Source: Roseibium aestuarii (GTDB lineage Bacteria > Pseudomonadota > Alphaproteobacteria > Rhizobiales > Stappiaceae). From it: 64,000 nt of DNA. The translations under genes and the position numbers were made by a program. Every line of letters starts with the position of its first letter. Position 1 is the stretch's first letter. Of the stretch, positions 63,917 through 64,000 are shown in pieces. The stretch lies in assembly GCF_008477545.1 (NCBI RefSeq), contig NZ_VORA01000002.1, positions 310,001 through 374,000 on the forward strand, read 5' to 3'. Below the pieces are notes generated by a model, which had not been told where the DNA came from, did not search any database, and saw only the letters and a program-made list of their open reading frames with translations.

Positions 63917-64000
63917 ATGTCTCTTTCCGCCGCCCTCAACGATCAGGACTTCGACGACGTCGAATTCACGCCCCGCCAGGAAGCGGTGCTGGAATGCGCA
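63917..64000 (+). CDS. Start of a probable TetR-family regulator (partial)
   Basis: Only 28 codons are visible before the window ends (MSLSAALNDQDFDDVEFTPR...). The start is an ATG, and the residues TPRQEAVLECA match the helix 1 entry of TetR regulators. A palindromic operator lies just upstream. The gene cannot be identified further here. Confidence 0.5.
   Translation, partial: MSLSAALNDQDFDDVEFTPRQEAVLECA

Overview
The window is GC-rich chromosomal DNA with dense gene packing, short 4-base ATGA overlaps, and gene content typical of Alphaproteobacteria: alpha-type CheZ, a globin-coupled soluble chemoreceptor, MHYT-GGDEF-EAL signalling, RHH_4 regulators, an Entner-Doudoroff zwf/edd/eda set, an MlaE-type permease and a stand-alone RAM-domain protein. 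The sequence does not fix the genus; a free-living marine or soil Rhodospirillales- or Hyphomicrobiales-like heterotroph fits. No phage, transposase, CRISPR or plasmid gene was seen.

Layout. 1-8 kb: lipid-transport permease (cut by the window edge), MFS transporter, CheZ, globin-coupled chemoreceptor, PLP-dependent dehydratase, and an overlapping glycosyltransferase/LpxH-like pair. 8-15 kb: SDR protein, FadL porin, a TPP-riboswitch operon thiM-thiD-TRAP receptor, RAM protein, DMT permease. 15-23 kb: MHYT-GGDEF-EAL protein and a possible oxidative operon (PQQ-type sugar dehydrogenase, di-haem cytochrome c, DUF6868-like membrane protein, form II CoxL-like subunit). 23-30 kb: RHH regulator, DMT permease, HTH/PBP regulator, acyl-CoA ligase, adenine deaminase. 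30-42 kb: central sugar metabolism (degenerate ROK protein, zwf, edd, eda, pgi, SMP-30 lactonase) with a PilZ protein, a delta-type carbonic anhydrase and three tandem glycine-zipper lipoproteins; zwf and edd share a palindromic operator-like site.

42.9-47.9 kb is the most unusual part: a refractile-body (R-body) locus. It has two clear RebB proteins, two diverged Reb-like proteins, three unrecognised proteins (one cysteine/glycine/proline-rich, one coiled-coil, one 65 aa) and a sigma-70-family sigma factor at the head. R-bodies are ribbons of small Reb proteins that coil and extend.

48.4-64 kb: tRNA-Lys(CTT), an attenuated ilvBN operon with a readable leader peptide, a large unknown secreted protein, serA, a palindromic-repeat island bounded by two copies of one terminator, a GGDEF protein, a probably Zur-controlled COG0523 GTPase, pdxJ, a LysE exporter, a second RHH regulator, a DJ-1/PfpI protein, an envelope pair (LprI-MliC fusion and DUF4087), a matrixin metalloprotease, and the start of a probable TetR regulator beside a perfect 14-bp palindrome.
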